Positions 31,953 through 47,210 are shown, numbered from the stretch's first letter. The stretch is DNA of 64,000 nt from Henckelia pumila (GCF_033568475.1 NC_133120.1:80266151-80330150); one strand, 5' to 3'. Made by a program: numbers and translations. The notes: generated from the letters alone by a model not told the origin.

Positions 31953-34900
31953 ACCACAAATGACGGTGACTCTCTTACCATCACTTCTCCTGGAGAATTC
32001 CCTCAAGATGCTCCTTCATCTCTGTTCCGATCCATCAAACTCGAAATCCCTAATTTCAACGGTGATGATCCTTATGGATGGACTTTTGCTGTTGATGAGT
32101 TTTTTTATTACTACAACCTCCCAGATGAGCAACGCCTCACCCTAGTCTCATTTAGCCTTGAAGGCCCTGCTCGTCACTGGTGGCAGTGGATGAAAACAAA
32201 TCGCCAGTTGCATTCTTGGAAAGGATTTCTATCGGCTTTACTTTCCCGATTTGGACCCTCTGATTATCGAGATTTGAAGGGAGAACTCTCCAAACTTACT
32301 CAAACCACTTCCGTACTCGATTTTCACACTCGCTTCGAAGCTCTTTCCAATCAAATCTCAGGTATCACTCCTGACTTCCTTCAAAGTTTCTTTGAATCGG
32401 GCCTTCGATCGGATATACATCGTGAGGTCCGACTCCATCAGCCCACCACATTGCTACAGGCCTTTAGCATCGCAAAAATGATTGAAGATAAGCTTCAAGA
32501 TACTACTCCCGCCTTCCAACCAAGATCTCGCCCCCCTCTATCCTTCTATCCAAAAACCTTTGCCCCACTTTTACCTACGCCACCTTCACCAGTCCATAAT
32601 CCGAGCCCCCAAACCAAACCATCTATTCCCTTTCGCCGTCTCACCACAGCCCAAATGGCAGAACGTCGTGACAAGGGCCTTTGCTATAATTGTGACGAGA
32701 AATTTCATAGAGGCCACATTTGTAAAGGAAAAGCATATATTCTGATTATGGATGATGGATCTCCAGAAATCACATCAGATATTAATGATCTTTCTACAAA
32801 TCTTGAACAAGTTTTAGACTCCTCTCATTAAGCCCCATCAGCCGCTATCAGCTACCATGCTTTAGCTGGCCAATATTCACCCCAAACCTTGCGTCTACAG
32901 GGTCTCATCTTGTCCACCACGGTTCAGGTTCTCATAGACAGTGGCTCCACCCATAATTTTCTGCAAGATCGCCTTGCTTAACATTTGGGTCTAACCATTG
33001 AACCGTCACCTCATTTTAAGGTGATGGTGGGCAATGGGGAAGCACTTCACTGTTCTGGGCATTGCCCTAAAGTCTCTATTTCTTTACAGGGCAACACATT
33101 CGAGGTTGATTTCTTCATCCTTCCTATTCAAGGGGCTGATGTGGTTTTAGGTGTTCAATGGCTCGCAACCCTTGGAGATATTACTACAAATTACCAGCAT
33201 CTTTCTATGGACTTCCTTTGGCACAATAAGCGCATTACTCTCCGTGGGGATATTCAATCGCCAATTGAACCGATTCAATTCCATCAGTTCAAACGCCTCC
33301 AAAATACAAACTCTATTGCATTTTATTTCCAACTTTTACCCATACCCCCAACCCCCACTCCTACTACTCATACCACAACCTCTATTTCCCCTGAAATCGA
33401 ATCACTTCTTGCAGAATTTTCGAGTATTTTCTCTGAACCAAATCACCTTCCCCCATCTCGAGCCACAGACCATCACATTCCCCTGGTTCCTAACCATTTA
33501 CCAGTACATACTCGTCCTTATAGATACCCCCATTTCCAGAAAACAGAAATCGAGCATTTGATCCAAGAAATGTTGCATTCAGGTATAATTTGTCCTAGCA
33601 CAAGCCCTTTTTCCTCACCCGTCCTTCTCGTAAAGAAAAAGGATGGTACATGGCATTTCTGTGTCGACTATCGAGCATTGAATTCACTTACCATCCCTGA
33701 TAAATTTCCTATCCCCACGGTCGAAGACATGCTTGACGAATTATATGGTTCTTCTATCTTCTCTAAGATGGACTTGCGGGCAGGGTTCCATTAGATTCGC
33801 ATGGCCCCTGAAGATATATTTAAAACAGGCTTCCGCACTCATGAAGGACATTACGAGTTCATTGTTATGCCGTTTGGATTGTGCAACGCCCCTGCTACAT
33901 TTCAGAGTACAATGAACTCTATCTTGAAGCCATTCTTGAGACGATTTGTCACGGTATTCTTCGACGACATCCTCATTTACAGTAGCAATCTGAATGAACA
34001 CCTCCAACATCTTAGATTGGTTCTGCAGTGCCTGGTTGATAATTCTCTATTTGCGAAGAAATCTAAATGTGTTTTTGGGCGGTCAGAAGTGGCATATCTA
34101 GGCCACATTGTTAATTATGAAGGAGTTCGACCAGATAATGAAAAAATTCAGGCCATTCTCGCATGGCCCATTCCTACGGCCATTAAACATCTTAGAGCCT
34201 TTTTGGGGCTAGCTGGGTACTACAGAAAGTTCGTCCGCAATTTTGCCCAGATTGCTTTTCCTCTAACTTCCTTACTAAAGAAGGATTCCTTCACATGGTC
34301 GGAGACAGCAAGGGTTGCTTTTGATGCTCTCAAATCTGCCCTCACTCAGTCTCCAGTATTGGCATTGCCTAATTTCAAAATCCCATTCGTCATCGACACC
34401 GATGCTTCGGGCTTCGGTATTGGCGCCGTTCTTACTCAAAATGGCCATCCTCTTGCCTTTTTCAGTAAGAAACTCAATCCAAAATTACAGGCAGCTTCAA
34501 CTTATGAGCGAGAGTTATTTGCAATTACTGAGTCGGTGGCAAAGTGGCGCCCGTACCTTTTGGGAAACCGTTTTACCATACGCACAGATCAACAAAGTAT
34601 TAAAGAACTCACTACTCAACTAGTTCATACGGCTGCTCAACAACGGTTTCTAATCAAACTACTGGGCTACGACTTTTCAATTGAATACAAGCCGGGCTCT
34701 ACAAATAAAGTTGCAGATTCTTTATCACGTGCTCCATCTACTGAAGCTCCTGATTATGTCAATGATAGTCACATTTTCTTATTGACTTCTGTCACTGATC
34801 CGCTCTTGGATGATTTGCGCATTGAAACAACCCACAACCAGGAATTGCAGGAGCTTCTTCATCATATTCAAACCAATTCTGAAGGGTTTTCTCAGTTTTC

Positions 34901-36438
34901 TGAACGAGATGGTCTCATCTTTCTTAATGGCAGAATTGTTCTATGTTCAAATTCAGTCCACCGGACACGTATCATTGCAAAATTCCACTCCAGTTTAGTG
35001 GGTGGGCATGGTGGATTTCGAAAGACTTTGATGCGCATTTACCCTCTATACTACTGGCCAAAAATGCGCGCTGAAATCAAAGAATATATTCGTTCCTGCC
35101 CAACTTGTCAAATTACAAAATATCAACCTTTAGCACCCGCGGGACTTCTTCAACCACTACCTATCCCAAATGCCGTTTGGGAAGAAGTTTCAATGGATTT
35201 CATAATTGGGCTTCCCTTGACAAATGGGAAATCAGTTATTATGGTCGTCGTGGATCGACTATCAAAATATTCGCATTTTTCTCCTCTTCCAACTAAGTTC
35301 TCGGCGCCATTAGTCGCTCAAGTATTTATTACAGACATCTGCCGCCTTCCTGGAATTCCCAGAACCATTGTTTCAGACAGGGATCGAATCTTCGTAAGTC
35401 GATTTTGGCGAGAACTTTTTCGCCTCAGTGAAACTAAACTCCATTTCAGTACAGCACACCATCCGCAGATGGATGGTCAAACCGAAGTCACTAATAGGGG
35501 ACTCGAGCAATATTTGCGTTGCTTCACTATGGAAAATCCTCAAAATTGGCTCTCTTTTCTACCTTGGGCAGAGTACTCCTATAACACTTCTTTTCATTCC
35601 TCTACAGGCTATACACCATTTCAGGTCTTATATGGGCGGCCTCCACCTGTCATACACCCTTATCAAGAGCTCACCACTCCTATTGAAGCTGTAGAACATA
35701 CCTTAATGCAAAGGGACAGGGTTCTTATGGATCTCAAAGAAAATCTACAGCACACAAAATCGAATGAAACAAATGGCGGATAAAAAACGACGTGATGTGG
35801 AATTTCAAATTGGTGACATGGTTTTAGTAAAGCTTCAACCATACAGACAATCCATCATCCGCCAAGGGCATTTCTCGAAACTTGCAAGACATTTTTATGG
35901 ACCTTTTCCAATAATCGCTCGAGTTGGTGCAGTCGCTTATCATCTTCAACTTCCAGAGCATTCACGCATACATCCAGTGTTTCATGTTTCATTACTGAAG
36001 CTATATCACCATAACAGTACTCTTCACCCTCTGCCACTTCCGACTCAAGCAATAGACAACCATCCTCTCATGGTTCCGTTATCAATCCTCAACAGCAGGC
36101 AAGTCCAGACAGAACTTGGTCTTCAGACCCAACTTTTAATTAATGGGCAGAGCTCCCACCCGAAGAATCGACTTGGATGCCCATTCAAGACTTCAAGGCC
36201 ATTTATCCTGATTTTGACCTTGAGGACAAGGTATTTCCTGAAGCACCAGGGGAAGTTGATAGGGCACACACTGATGTGTTTATTCGTCGATCATCAAGGG
36301 AAAGGAGGGGACCAACATGGCACAAGGATTTTATCACTCATCCGATGGAAACCCACGTCTCTGAAGAAGAATATTCCAAACCAAACACCACTACAGCACA
36401 TGCTATTGTCTCTACTAATTAAAATAATCATTTTAGTT
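31953..36438 (+). pseudogene. Ty3 chromovirus-like gag-pol, copy 1 (5' truncated, several breaks)
   Basis: Starts inside gag at the TA-repeat junction, with no 5' LTR or primer site. Gag capsid sequence (IPNFNGDDPYGW, ARHWW, FRTRFE-type motif as FHTRFEALS) runs to a CCHC knuckle (CYNCDEKFHRGHIC, about 32680-32720). Then come protease (LIDSGSTHNF), RT (KKKDGTWHFCVDYRALN, FFDDILIYS), RNase H (TDASGFGIG), integrase zinc finger and DDE domain (SMDFIIGLP, IVSDRDRIF) and a C-terminal chromodomain-like region (about 36070-36230). Breaks: stops at 32829, 32979 and 33792, and frameshifts near 35754 and 36139. The chromodomain and short LTR suggest the Reina group (inference). RNA-mediated transposition by this copy is not possible as it stands. 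Confidence 0.9.
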
Positions 36439-36609
36439 TGTTACATTGTAGGGACACGTGTATATGAGAATGATGAGATGAATTGTATTTAAACTATTAT
36501 GAATGAAATGAAAAGGGATATGCAAATTTCCCAAAAGTTATTCTGTCTTCTTCCTTAATTTTCTGGAGTTTGGGTATCCTCGAATTACCCACATCTCGAG
36601 ACTACCACA
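36439..36609 (+). mobile_element. Candidate 3' LTR of Ty3 copy 1, ~171 bp
   Basis: Runs from TGTTACATTGTAGGG, just after the pol stop, to CTACCACA at 36609, where block X begins. It has the TG...CA form, a TATTTAAA box-like motif and a U5-like T/C-rich part. The short length fits Reina-type chromoviruses. The end is well defined by the junction with block X; the start is inferred because no second LTR is present for comparison. Confidence 0.6.
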
Positions 36610-36992
36610 GTATTTGATACTAGACAAAAACTGTCCTTTAAGATTGAGCTCCATTTCTGTATGATTTCTCCACAATATCCTGAATCAAACCCGATATATT
36701 GTAATTAATAATGAGAAGATCCATCAGCTTCCATTGTAATTTCCATTGCCAAAATCCTGATGAATTCTCTGCCATCTTTGATCTTATTTTCTCACCTTCT
36801 TCTTCTCCATTCATGCATAAAAAAATCCTCAGCATTCTGAACCTATTCTTTCACCACGATCGCTCCAACCGACGGGGAATTCGACCACGATTTTCAACAT
36901 CTCCACAACAAACTTCTCATTCAAGAATTGCTCAGCAAACATATGCTAAGTTTGTTTCGCAATGTGGACTACATTATTTAGTTTTATTCTCA

Positions 36993-37158
36993 ATCAATTT
37001 TGCTATTATGTTCACTCACCGTGCCCACCTAATGTGTTCACCATGAGGTGTCACTCAACTATTGGATGTGATGAATTGTGCGTCCAATAGTTGAGTGTCA
37101 CCTCATGGTGGGCACTTTATGTGTGCGCGGTGGGTGGGTGGGAAGGATAGCAAAATTC
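36993..37158. mobile_element. Palindromic hAT-like MITE, copy B
   Basis: Same element as at 29282-29443, flanked by perfect 8-bp direct repeats TATTCTCA (36985-36992 and 37159-37166). Confidence 0.82.
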
Positions 37159-38519
37159 TATTCTCAATAACTATCTACTTATTTATATTTATATTGATGA
37201 ATTTAATTTTAATATTTGTCTTTATTATATAACAATTTTTTTTTCAATTTTTTTGACACCTAATGGCCTGTTAATTTACACGACTACCAATCTTGCTTCA
37301 TTTTTTCGTAATAATTTATTTTATAATTTTAAGGAAAAATAAAAATAAATTAACATAAATTTTTTAATATAGTTAATTGTTTTTATCAATGTAATTATCA
37401 TAATTTCATTACATTCAACTTCATCGATCCCTTTTTTGTTTTGTTTTTTTAAATTAAAATCTGTTTTTTTTTTCATATCACCTACATGTATATAGATTAG
37501 GACGATATATAAAAAAATTTATCCTCAATAAATTTTTTATCTTTTGTCGAGTTTGTTTATTTATTTTAAAAAATATTATTTTATATCAATTAGTAGTTTC
37601 GTCGTCATCATCACCATCATCATCCATCATCATGAATAAATTCTTTTTAATATTTACAATATATAAATGAGATTTTCATTAAATATTATTTCATTCTAAT
37701 TAATAATTTTAATTATTATTTTAATTCTCATTCTAAATTTGTCATACTAAATCAATGTTTTGATGTCTTTTATTTTTGTGCCAACTAAAAATTAAACATA
37801 TCAGTGTGATACCAATAATTTATAATTATTTTTATTTATAAATATTTCATTATTAGTCATACCTCTTTTTTTAATCACTTGTAAATTATAAACGTATGAT
37901 CATAAACTGCACATCCCAATTATTAATTAATAATTATAGTAGTGATAGTTGTAGAAATTTTAATAAAATACTGATATTAAAAAAAATGAATGACTAAAAT
38001 TTAGCAAATATTAGTATACATTAAATTTTTTTTAGCAGAAATCAATGAGTTATTTTTGCGATGAGATATTTTTTTTCTACTATGTAGCATATTAAATTAT
38101 TAAATTTATTCCTAATAACATATACAAGGATGTTCTCTATTCATGTATTATCTTAAACACATCATTATTGATGTAAAATATAGCTAATTTTTTTAACAAT
38201 TAGTTATTAACTTATTTTTGTTGTGATGGACTAATAGTGTAAATATTATGTGCTTTTTTTTTTCATTGCTACATTTATTAATATTTGCATATAACTCATT
38301 ATATATTTTAATATAATAAATTCATAATAAAAATAAGTTTGTATATAAACAATTTTATTTAAATTTATTAGTATTAATTTTTATTTTTATATTATCGGTA
38401 ATAGTATTATTAGTTTCTAATACCTCCTAATTTACCTCATGTTGATATCTATAATTTTTAAGACAAATCTATCACCAATAATAATACTAATAATAACTTA
38501 ATATATATAAAAAAAAATT

Positions 38520-38655
38520 CATCTGCCCAACCAATGTTTCCCAACTCTTTCCCGACCACTAAAACCCGGTACCGTGTTTTAGTTATGCGAAAAATGAAAA
38601 AACAATTAAAACCGATACCGAGTTTTCGAGGTGGAAAAATATTGTTGGGCAGCTG
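38520..38655. mobile_element. MITE with C.(G)CTGCCCAAC ends, copy B
   Basis: Second copy of the element at 30813-30947. The left end is CATCTGCCCAACCAATG and the right end TTGTTGGGCAGCTG. Confidence 0.58.
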
Positions 38656-38667
38656 CAAAGTTATATA

Positions 38668-38724
<57 letters not shown>

Positions 38725-39594
38725 ACTTAGAAGACTCAATAGATAGATAGTATATTTTTATTAGCATATTAAAATTATTCCTAATAACATATACAAGATG
38801 TTCTCTATTCATGTATTATCTTAAACACATATTTATTGATGTGTAGATATAGCTAATTTTTTTTAAAAAAATTATTTTTGTTGTGATGGATTGCTAGTGC
38901 AAATATTATGTGCATTTTTATTCATTGCTACATTTATTAATATTTGCATAAAACTCATTATGTATTTTAATATGATAAAGTCATAATAAAAATAATTTTT
39001 TATATAAATTATTTTATTTAACTTTATTAGTATTTTTTATTTTTATATTATCGGTAATAGTATTATTAGTTTATAATGCCTCTTAATTTACCTCATTTTG
39101 ATATCTACAATTTTTAAGACAAAATTATCACCAATTATAATGCTAATAATAACTTAATATATATATATATATCAACTTAGAAGACTCAATAATAATTTAA
39201 AAGAGAAAAATAAATGATAGAAATTCTATACAATGAATTTAGGATGATTAATGACACAATTAATAGCATAATTACATCAAATAATTTTACTTACAATATG
39301 GTACTTATTTTTATCATTTAACTTCCCAAAATACTCATCATATTTTACACTCTAATGAATAAAATTTAGGCATTAATGAAATTTCACAATGCAAAAACTT
39401 TGTCCACCATTCATACTTTTATAGTAGAAAAATAGATAAACTGAGCTTTGGGGTGATATTCAACCTCATATCTTACCGAAAATTATGGTATAAAAATTTA
39501 TATGAAATTTTTGGTAAGTATAATTGTCGTTTTATACCGGAAAATTTTTTATATATTTTTAAATTTAGAACTTTATTATTTAAATATTTTTTAA

Positions 39595-39595
<1 letters not shown>

Positions 39596-39631
<36 letters not shown>
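39596..39631. repeat. (TA)n tract, block X copy B, at the copy A/Ty3 break position
   Basis: Equivalent to the tract at 31936-31951 where copy A stops and Ty3 gag starts, and to 54145-54171 in copy C. In B and C it is followed by TAGATTTGGCATTTTAATG, the sequence missing from copy A. Confidence 0.85.
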
Positions 39632-39634
<3 letters not shown>

Positions 39635-40139
39635 TTTGGCATTTTAATGTATCGAAATTTTTAAATTTTATATAGTTATTGTACTGAGATATTTGGTATA
39701 ATAAAAATTTTGGTGAATTTGGTATTTTTTGTACGATAACCTCGGTATAACGAACATTTCGGTATCTTTCCCGCTACTGAGCTAAAAAAATAAAAATTGG
39801 ATCAACGTGTTTGGATCTGATCAATTTGTTTCACAAATAAATATCCGTAAGATCGTCTCATAAGATATTTTATATATAATCATAATAATTTTAAAAAAAA
39901 TCTAAAAGTTTTAATATTTTATTTTTCAAAAATATTAAATTCTGATTATACCATTACAAAAATCAAACCGCTCGCACATGCTACACACACGATAATTATT
40001 ATTTTCTCTCACTTTTGATCGACCAAGTCATTTCATTTTACTAGCGGATTGGAGGACCTTGAGATATGCGTAAGAGTAATTGAATATTATAATTTTAGTA
40101 CAAAGTTACGGAAATTTGATATTTTTTAAAAAATAACTT

Positions 40140-40850
40140 TAAATCCAAATTGGCTAGAAATAAAAGCTTTATGCTTATCTTGTGATGAAATACAAAATTG
40201 ACCGTATTTAATTGCTAGAGTATTTCGTGCGAAACTCTAAGTTTTAAAAGATGAATTGTTTAAGAAGGAATTTTTGGTCACATCGTTGCTTATACTCGCG
40301 TCATAGAATTCCAAAAAAGATGTTTACCACACGCTCATTTTTCTTTATTTTTAACCAAGAATAAAAAATATTTTACCCTGAAGCATTTGATAGAATTGTT
40401 TATGCAGAATTAATCATCCACATTCTGATCCATATTTATTTTCATTGTTCATTAAATATATGATGCATGAACTTTGTGGTTTACTTAATTCAACATGCCT
40501 TTGCATGAAAAAAAGTTTATGTGAATTTAATTATCCAAAGGATTTATCAAAAAATGCTAAATATGGATCAAATTCATATCCAATATATCGGCGTAGAAAT
40601 AACAATCATGTTGTTCTTATTTGGGGTCCCCAGCTTGACAACCGGTGGGTTGTACCTTATAATCAATAACTTTAGGCTAAATTTAATTTTCACATTAATG
40701 TTGAAATATGTTCAACTATTCAACCTATAAAATATATCTATAAATATATTTATAAAGGACATAATAAGATTATGTATACATTAAATACATATGAAAGAGA
40801 CCTCGTAGTTGATGAAGTTAAACATCTTATTGAAAGTTGACCGAACACAA
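40140..40850 (+). pseudogene. Helitron Rep/helicase fragment, copy B
   Basis: Broken plus-strand frames give EAFDRIVYAELI, MMHELCGLLN, CLCMKKSLCEFNYPKDL, YPIYRRRNNN and LDNRWVVPYNQ, then FHINVEICSTIQ, KYIYKYIYKGHNK. This is the Helitron-like region that leads into the helicase of plant Helitrons. There are several stops and frameshifts, and the RepHel active-site motifs and the helicase itself are absent. Helitron termini (5' TC, 3' CTRR hairpin) were not found. Copy C lies at about 54681-55391. Confidence 0.8.
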
Positions 40851-41447
40851 AGCTAGCACATAGTCGAAGAATGGCCAATGCAGTTGCACACAAGACTGCT
40901 TCTTTTGTTTTTCTTCCCCCTCCCCTTTTGTTTGGGAGAATAGAAATTTTTCTTATTGGTTGGTAACTCTTGTATTGGAGGACATTTCTCATTTGAAACA
41001 AAAGTACAAGCCATTACCATAAAAAAAAAAATTAAAAAAGAGACCTCGTAGTTGATGGATTTAAAAATTTTCAATGTGCAAGATTGATTTCACCTCCTGA
41101 AGCAATATGACGAATTTTCAAGTTTGATCTTAATCTTGTGCACCCATCTATGAAATACTGAAGGGACACAAAAAGAATTTGGATCTACAATAAGGACTTT
41201 TGCAATCTTTTCTTGATAAGGTCTCTCATGAAATTCACATAAGCAAAATCCTTCAACCATTTTAATTGACAAATTTCTTGAATGTAGATTGTTTGTGCTT
41301 CATTTGTTTTCATATCCAATATTTTAGATTTTGAAAAGCAATTAATTGGGGAATCAAATATCAAAATATTTGTAAAAATGTTACAATAATATTTTCTTTC
41401 ACCAATAATTATTCTCGTACTTCACCAAATCCTCAAAAAAAAAAAAA

Positions 41448-42243
41448 CAATGGGACTTCTAACAGAATGGTTAGCTTAAGTCAATGTTAGAAATTCTTGA
41501 ACAACTGAATTACTTGCAGCATCCATTGATATGTCAAATCTCACTTGATAACTCAATTTTAGATTCGATCCCAAAAATTGAAGAACATTGGGCTCAACAC
41601 TCACAACAGCACCCGGGAATCCAACTACTTCAACTGTATAAATTGAATTAGTTTCACCAACATTGGTAACTGTTCGGTTGTATGTTTGAGTATTTTCTTC
41701 GATAATTGTGGTCTCAATAACCACAAAAAATGATGGATAATTCAAGTTTGCTTAAGGTTCTGTTGAGATTCACTATATCGGGGGAGGTCATTATGACGGA
41801 CTTGATCGCGGCTAGAGACCAATCAAGATGAATGCTTTTTAGTAATGATGCAATGCCACTCAGGTGAGTACATGACATGGAGGTTCCAGAGATGATCTTG
41901 AAATTTTATTTCGTGGTGGTATTGTTTTCGACAAATTGATGTCTAACGGCAAGAATGTTGGCACCAGAGCCAATTATATTTGATTTAAAGATTATGAAGC
42001 GGGCCCTATTTGGACCCCTTGCGGAGAACTATGCCACGGTTGGGGCGTAGGTGTCCCCGAGCATCGTATCTTTGAACAAAATTATGGCGACTGGTGAGGT
42101 TATTGAGTTCAAATAGACTTTGAATCTGACCCTTCTTCATAATTGAGTTGTGTTGCGCGGAGAACGTGTGACTCAGAAGAGATTGAGTAGCCTTCATGCT
42201 GCTGGTTGGCTATAATAATGACATCCCCACTAGGGATGACAAT
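41448..42243 (-). pseudogene. Subtilase array B, terminal unit with authentic C-terminus
   Basis: Minus strand, read from about 42235 down. It starts mid PA domain (NQQHEGYSISSESHVL), runs through a Ser-box module ([30 protein letters not shown]) to NLNRTL, and joins directly to the fibronectin III-like C-terminal domain (41745-41476: [30 protein letters not shown]). Only here does the C-terminus run on to the family end (VVQEFLTL, stop, ANHSVRSPI). Stops and frameshifts throughout. The catalytic Asp and His regions are missing. Confidence 0.85.
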
Positions 42244-42245
42244 GA

Positions 42246-43910
<1,665 letters not shown>

Positions 43911-45527
43911 AACCACTTATATGTCAAATATCACTTGATAACTCAATTTCAGATTCAATCCCAAAAATTGAAGAACATTGGGCTCAACACTCACAACAGT
44001 ACCCGGGAATCCAACTACTTCAACTGTATAAATTGAATTAGTTTCACCCACATTGGTAACTGTTCGGTTGTATGTTTGAGTAGTTCTTCCGATAACTGTG
44101 GTCTCAATAACCACAGAAAATGATGGATAATTCAAGTTTACTTATGGGAAGATAGAAATATGTGAGCAATTTGCGCGCTTAAGTATGTTAGGTAATATGT
44201 TGGAGTCATGTCATAAAAAAGGGTTGGATTGGTGGCCTTGAGTATGTTTACGTGACCCACAACCATGGCAAAAACATTGACCGGAGGAGATTTTGGACCT
44301 GGATTAAGGTTCTGTTGAGCTTTCATAGATTGACAGAGGTCATGATGGCGGACTTGATCGCGGCTATAGACCAATCGGGATGAGTGATTTTTAGCAACGA
44401 TGTGATGCCACTAAGGTTAGGACGTGACATGGAGGTTCCAGATATTATCTTGAAATTTGATTTCGTGTTGGTGTTGTTTCGACATATTGATTCCAGGCAG
44501 CAAAGATGTTGGCACCAGATCAATTATATCTGGTTTCAAGATTCCGGGGCTGGCCCTGTTTGGACCCCTTGCTGAGAACGATGTCATGGTGGGGGCGTTG
44601 GTGTCCTCAAGTATCATACTCTTCAAAAAAATTATGGCGACTGGTGTGGTTGCTGAGTTCAAATAGACTTTGAATCTGAACATTCTTCATAATTAAGATG
44701 TGTTATGGGAGAACGTGTGACTTGAAAGAGATGAAGTCTCTTTCATGCTGCTGGTTGACGATAATAATGGGATTCCCACCTGCATTTCTCACTGCCCTTC
44801 CTTTCAAGATACTTCATATCCTGCTCCCATTGTCGTATAACACGACATTCCCTTGCACATAAACTTTTATCAACAATTGGGAAAATAAAAATGCCGCATG
44901 TGGATCAGTTGAAAACATGCCAGGATAAACAAGAGGCAAGAATTTTGAGCCAAATCCTGCCGGTTAATAGTTGGATTTCCCATCTAGTTGTTGAGCCAAA
45001 GCCTGCCGGTAGAGATTTTGGTCATGCATTAAGGTTCTGTTGAGATTCACTAGATCGGGGAAGGTCATTATGACGGACTTGATCGCGGCTAGAGACCAAT
45101 CCGGATGAATTATTTTTAGCAATGATGCGATGCCACTCGGGTGAGTACATGACATGGAGGTTCCAGAGATGATCTTGAAATTTGATTTCGTGTTGGTGTT
45201 ATTTTCTACGGATTGATGTCAGACGACAAGAATGTTGGAACCAAGGCCAATTATATTTGATTTAAAGATTATGGCGCGAGCCCTATTTGGACCCCTTTCG
45301 GAGAACTATGACACGGTTGGGGCGTAGGTGTCCTCGATTATCGTATCTTTGAACAAAATTGTGGCGACTAGTGGAGTTGTTGAGTTCAAATATTCTTTGA
45401 ATCTGACCCTTCTTCATAATTGAGTTGTATTGTGCGTAGAACGTGTGACTCAGAAGAGATTGAGTAGCCTTCATGATGTTGGTTGACTATAATAATGGCA
45501 TCCCAACTAGGGATGGTAATGACTAAA
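43911..45527 (-). pseudogene. Subtilase array B, chimeric unit 3 (~1.62 kb)
   Basis: Same beta-alpha-C-terminus order as the neighbouring units. Beta: [20 protein letters not shown] (45155-44964) ending [18 protein letters not shown]. The alpha PA start (PAGFGSKFLPL) follows after a stop. Alpha: [19 protein letters not shown] (44683-44417) and [21 protein letters not shown]-terminal domain 44135-43917. A short deletion after [19 protein letters not shown] removes part of the next segment relative to units 2 and 4. Confidence 0.85.
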
Positions 45528-47156
45528 TCACTGATATGTCAAATCTCACTTGATAACTCAATTTCAGATTCAATCCCAAAAATTGAAGAACATTGGTGTC
45601 AACACTAACAAAAGCACCCGGGAATCCAACTACTTCAACTGTATAAATTGAATTAGTTTCCCCACATTGGTAAATGTTCGGTTGTATGTTTGAGTAGTTC
45701 CTCCGATAAGTGCGGTCTCAATAACCACATAAAATGATGGATAATTTAAGTTTGCTTATGGGAGGCTAGAAATATGTAAGCAATTTACGGCCCGTTTCAG
45801 GATATAACTTATTTGTTGATTAATGTACGCCAATCCGCTTAAGTATGTTAGGTAATTTGTTGGGGTCATGTCATAAACAAGGGTTGGATTGGTGACCTTG
45901 AGTATGTTTACGTGACCCAAAACCATGGCGAAAACATTAACCAAAGGAGATTTTGGACCTAGATTAAGGTTCTGTTAAGCTTCCATAGATCGACAGAGGT
46001 CATGATGGCGGACTTGATCGTGGCTATAGACCAATCGGGATGAGTGATTTTTAGAAATGATGTGATGCCACTAAGGTTAGAACGTGACATGGAGGTTCCA
46101 GATATTATCTTGAAATTTGATTTTGTGTTGGTGTTCATTTTAACAGATTGATTTCAGGCAGCAATGATGTTGGCACCAGACCAATTATATCTGGTTTCAA
46201 GATTCCGGGGCTGGCCCTGTTTGGACCCCTGGCAGAGAACGATGCCATGGTGGGGGCGTTGGTGTCCTCAATTATCGTACCCTTCAACAAAATTGTGTCG
46301 ACTGGTGTGGTTCCTGAGTTCAAATAGGCTTTGAATCTGACCCTTCTTCATAATTAAGAAGTGTTAGGGGAGAATGTGTGACTCGAAAGAGATGGAATAT
46401 CCTTCATGCTGCTGGTTGACGATAATAATGGCATCCCCACCGGCATTTCTGACTTCCCTTCCTTTCGTGAGACTTTCTATCCTTCTCCCATTGTCGCATA
46501 ACACAACGTTCTCTTGCACATCAACCTTTATCAACAATTGGAGAAATAAAAATGCCGCATGTTGATAAGTTGAAACCATGCTAGGATAAATAAGAGGCAA
46601 GAATTTTGATCCAAATCCTGCCGGTTAATTGTTGGATTTCTCATCTAGTTGTTGAGTCAAAGCCTGCCGGTCGAGAGTTTGGTCCTACATTAAAGTTCTG
46701 TTGAGATTCACTAGATCGGAGGAGGTCATTAAGGCGGACTTGATCGCACCTAGAGACCAATCAGGATGAATGTTTTTTTAGCAATGATGCGATGCCACTC
46801 AGGTAAGTACATGACATGGAGGTTCCAGAGATGATCTTGAAATTTGATTTCGTGTTGGTGTTGTTTTTGACAAATTGATGTCAGACTACAAGAATGTTGG
46901 CACCAGGGCCAATTATATTTGATTTAAATATTATGGCGCGGGCCCTATTTGGACCCCTTGCGAAGAACTATTCCACAGTTGCGGCGCAGGTGTCCCCAAT
47001 TATCGTATCTTGTGAACAAATAGGCTTTGAATCTAACTCATCTTCATAATTTAGATGTGTTACGCATAGAACGTGCGATTCAGAAGAGATTGAGTAGCCT
47101 TCATGTTGTTCGTTGACTATAATAATGGCATCCCTATTAGGGATGACAATGACTAA
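45528..47156 (-). pseudogene. Subtilase array B, chimeric unit 4 (~1.63 kb)
   Basis: Beta module about 47150-46650; alpha with PA domain 46600-46364 (PLIYPSMVSTYQHAAFLF), [20 protein letters not shown] (46323-46135), Ser box at about 46110, and [19 protein letters not shown] (45944-45756). The C-terminal domain, about 45750-45530, is frameshifted by a base loss near 45661. A remnant of the next C-terminal domain (47157-47210) is cut by the Ty3 junction. Confidence 0.83.
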
Positions 47157-47210
47157 ACCACTGATATGTCAAATCTCACTTGATAACTCAATTTCAGATT
47201 CGATCCCAAA

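Larger units (their letters stand above)
36610..41445. repeat. Block X, copy B (full)
   Basis: Begins GTATTTGATACTAGAC directly after the Ty3 LTR end. It repeats copy A to about 39600 and then continues past the third TA tract into sequence that copy A lacks, including the Helitron fragment. Internal tandem repeat as in copy A (about 38087 and 38767). A short reading frame at 41090-41272 on the minus strand is present in B but broken in C, so I do not call it a gene. Confidence 0.88.

Noticed and set aside
33147..34010. Minus-strand and alternate-frame ORFs inside Ty3 gag-pol (and the equivalents near 47702-48565)
   Set aside because: Shadows of the pol reading frame.
40830..40985. Possible RNase H-like tail (ANAVAHKTASF) after the Helitron fragment
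   Set aside because: Too short and isolated to separate from chance.
41090..41272. Minus-strand 60-codon frame next to the subtilase array
   Set aside because: No recognisable family; interrupted by a deletion in copy C near 55750.
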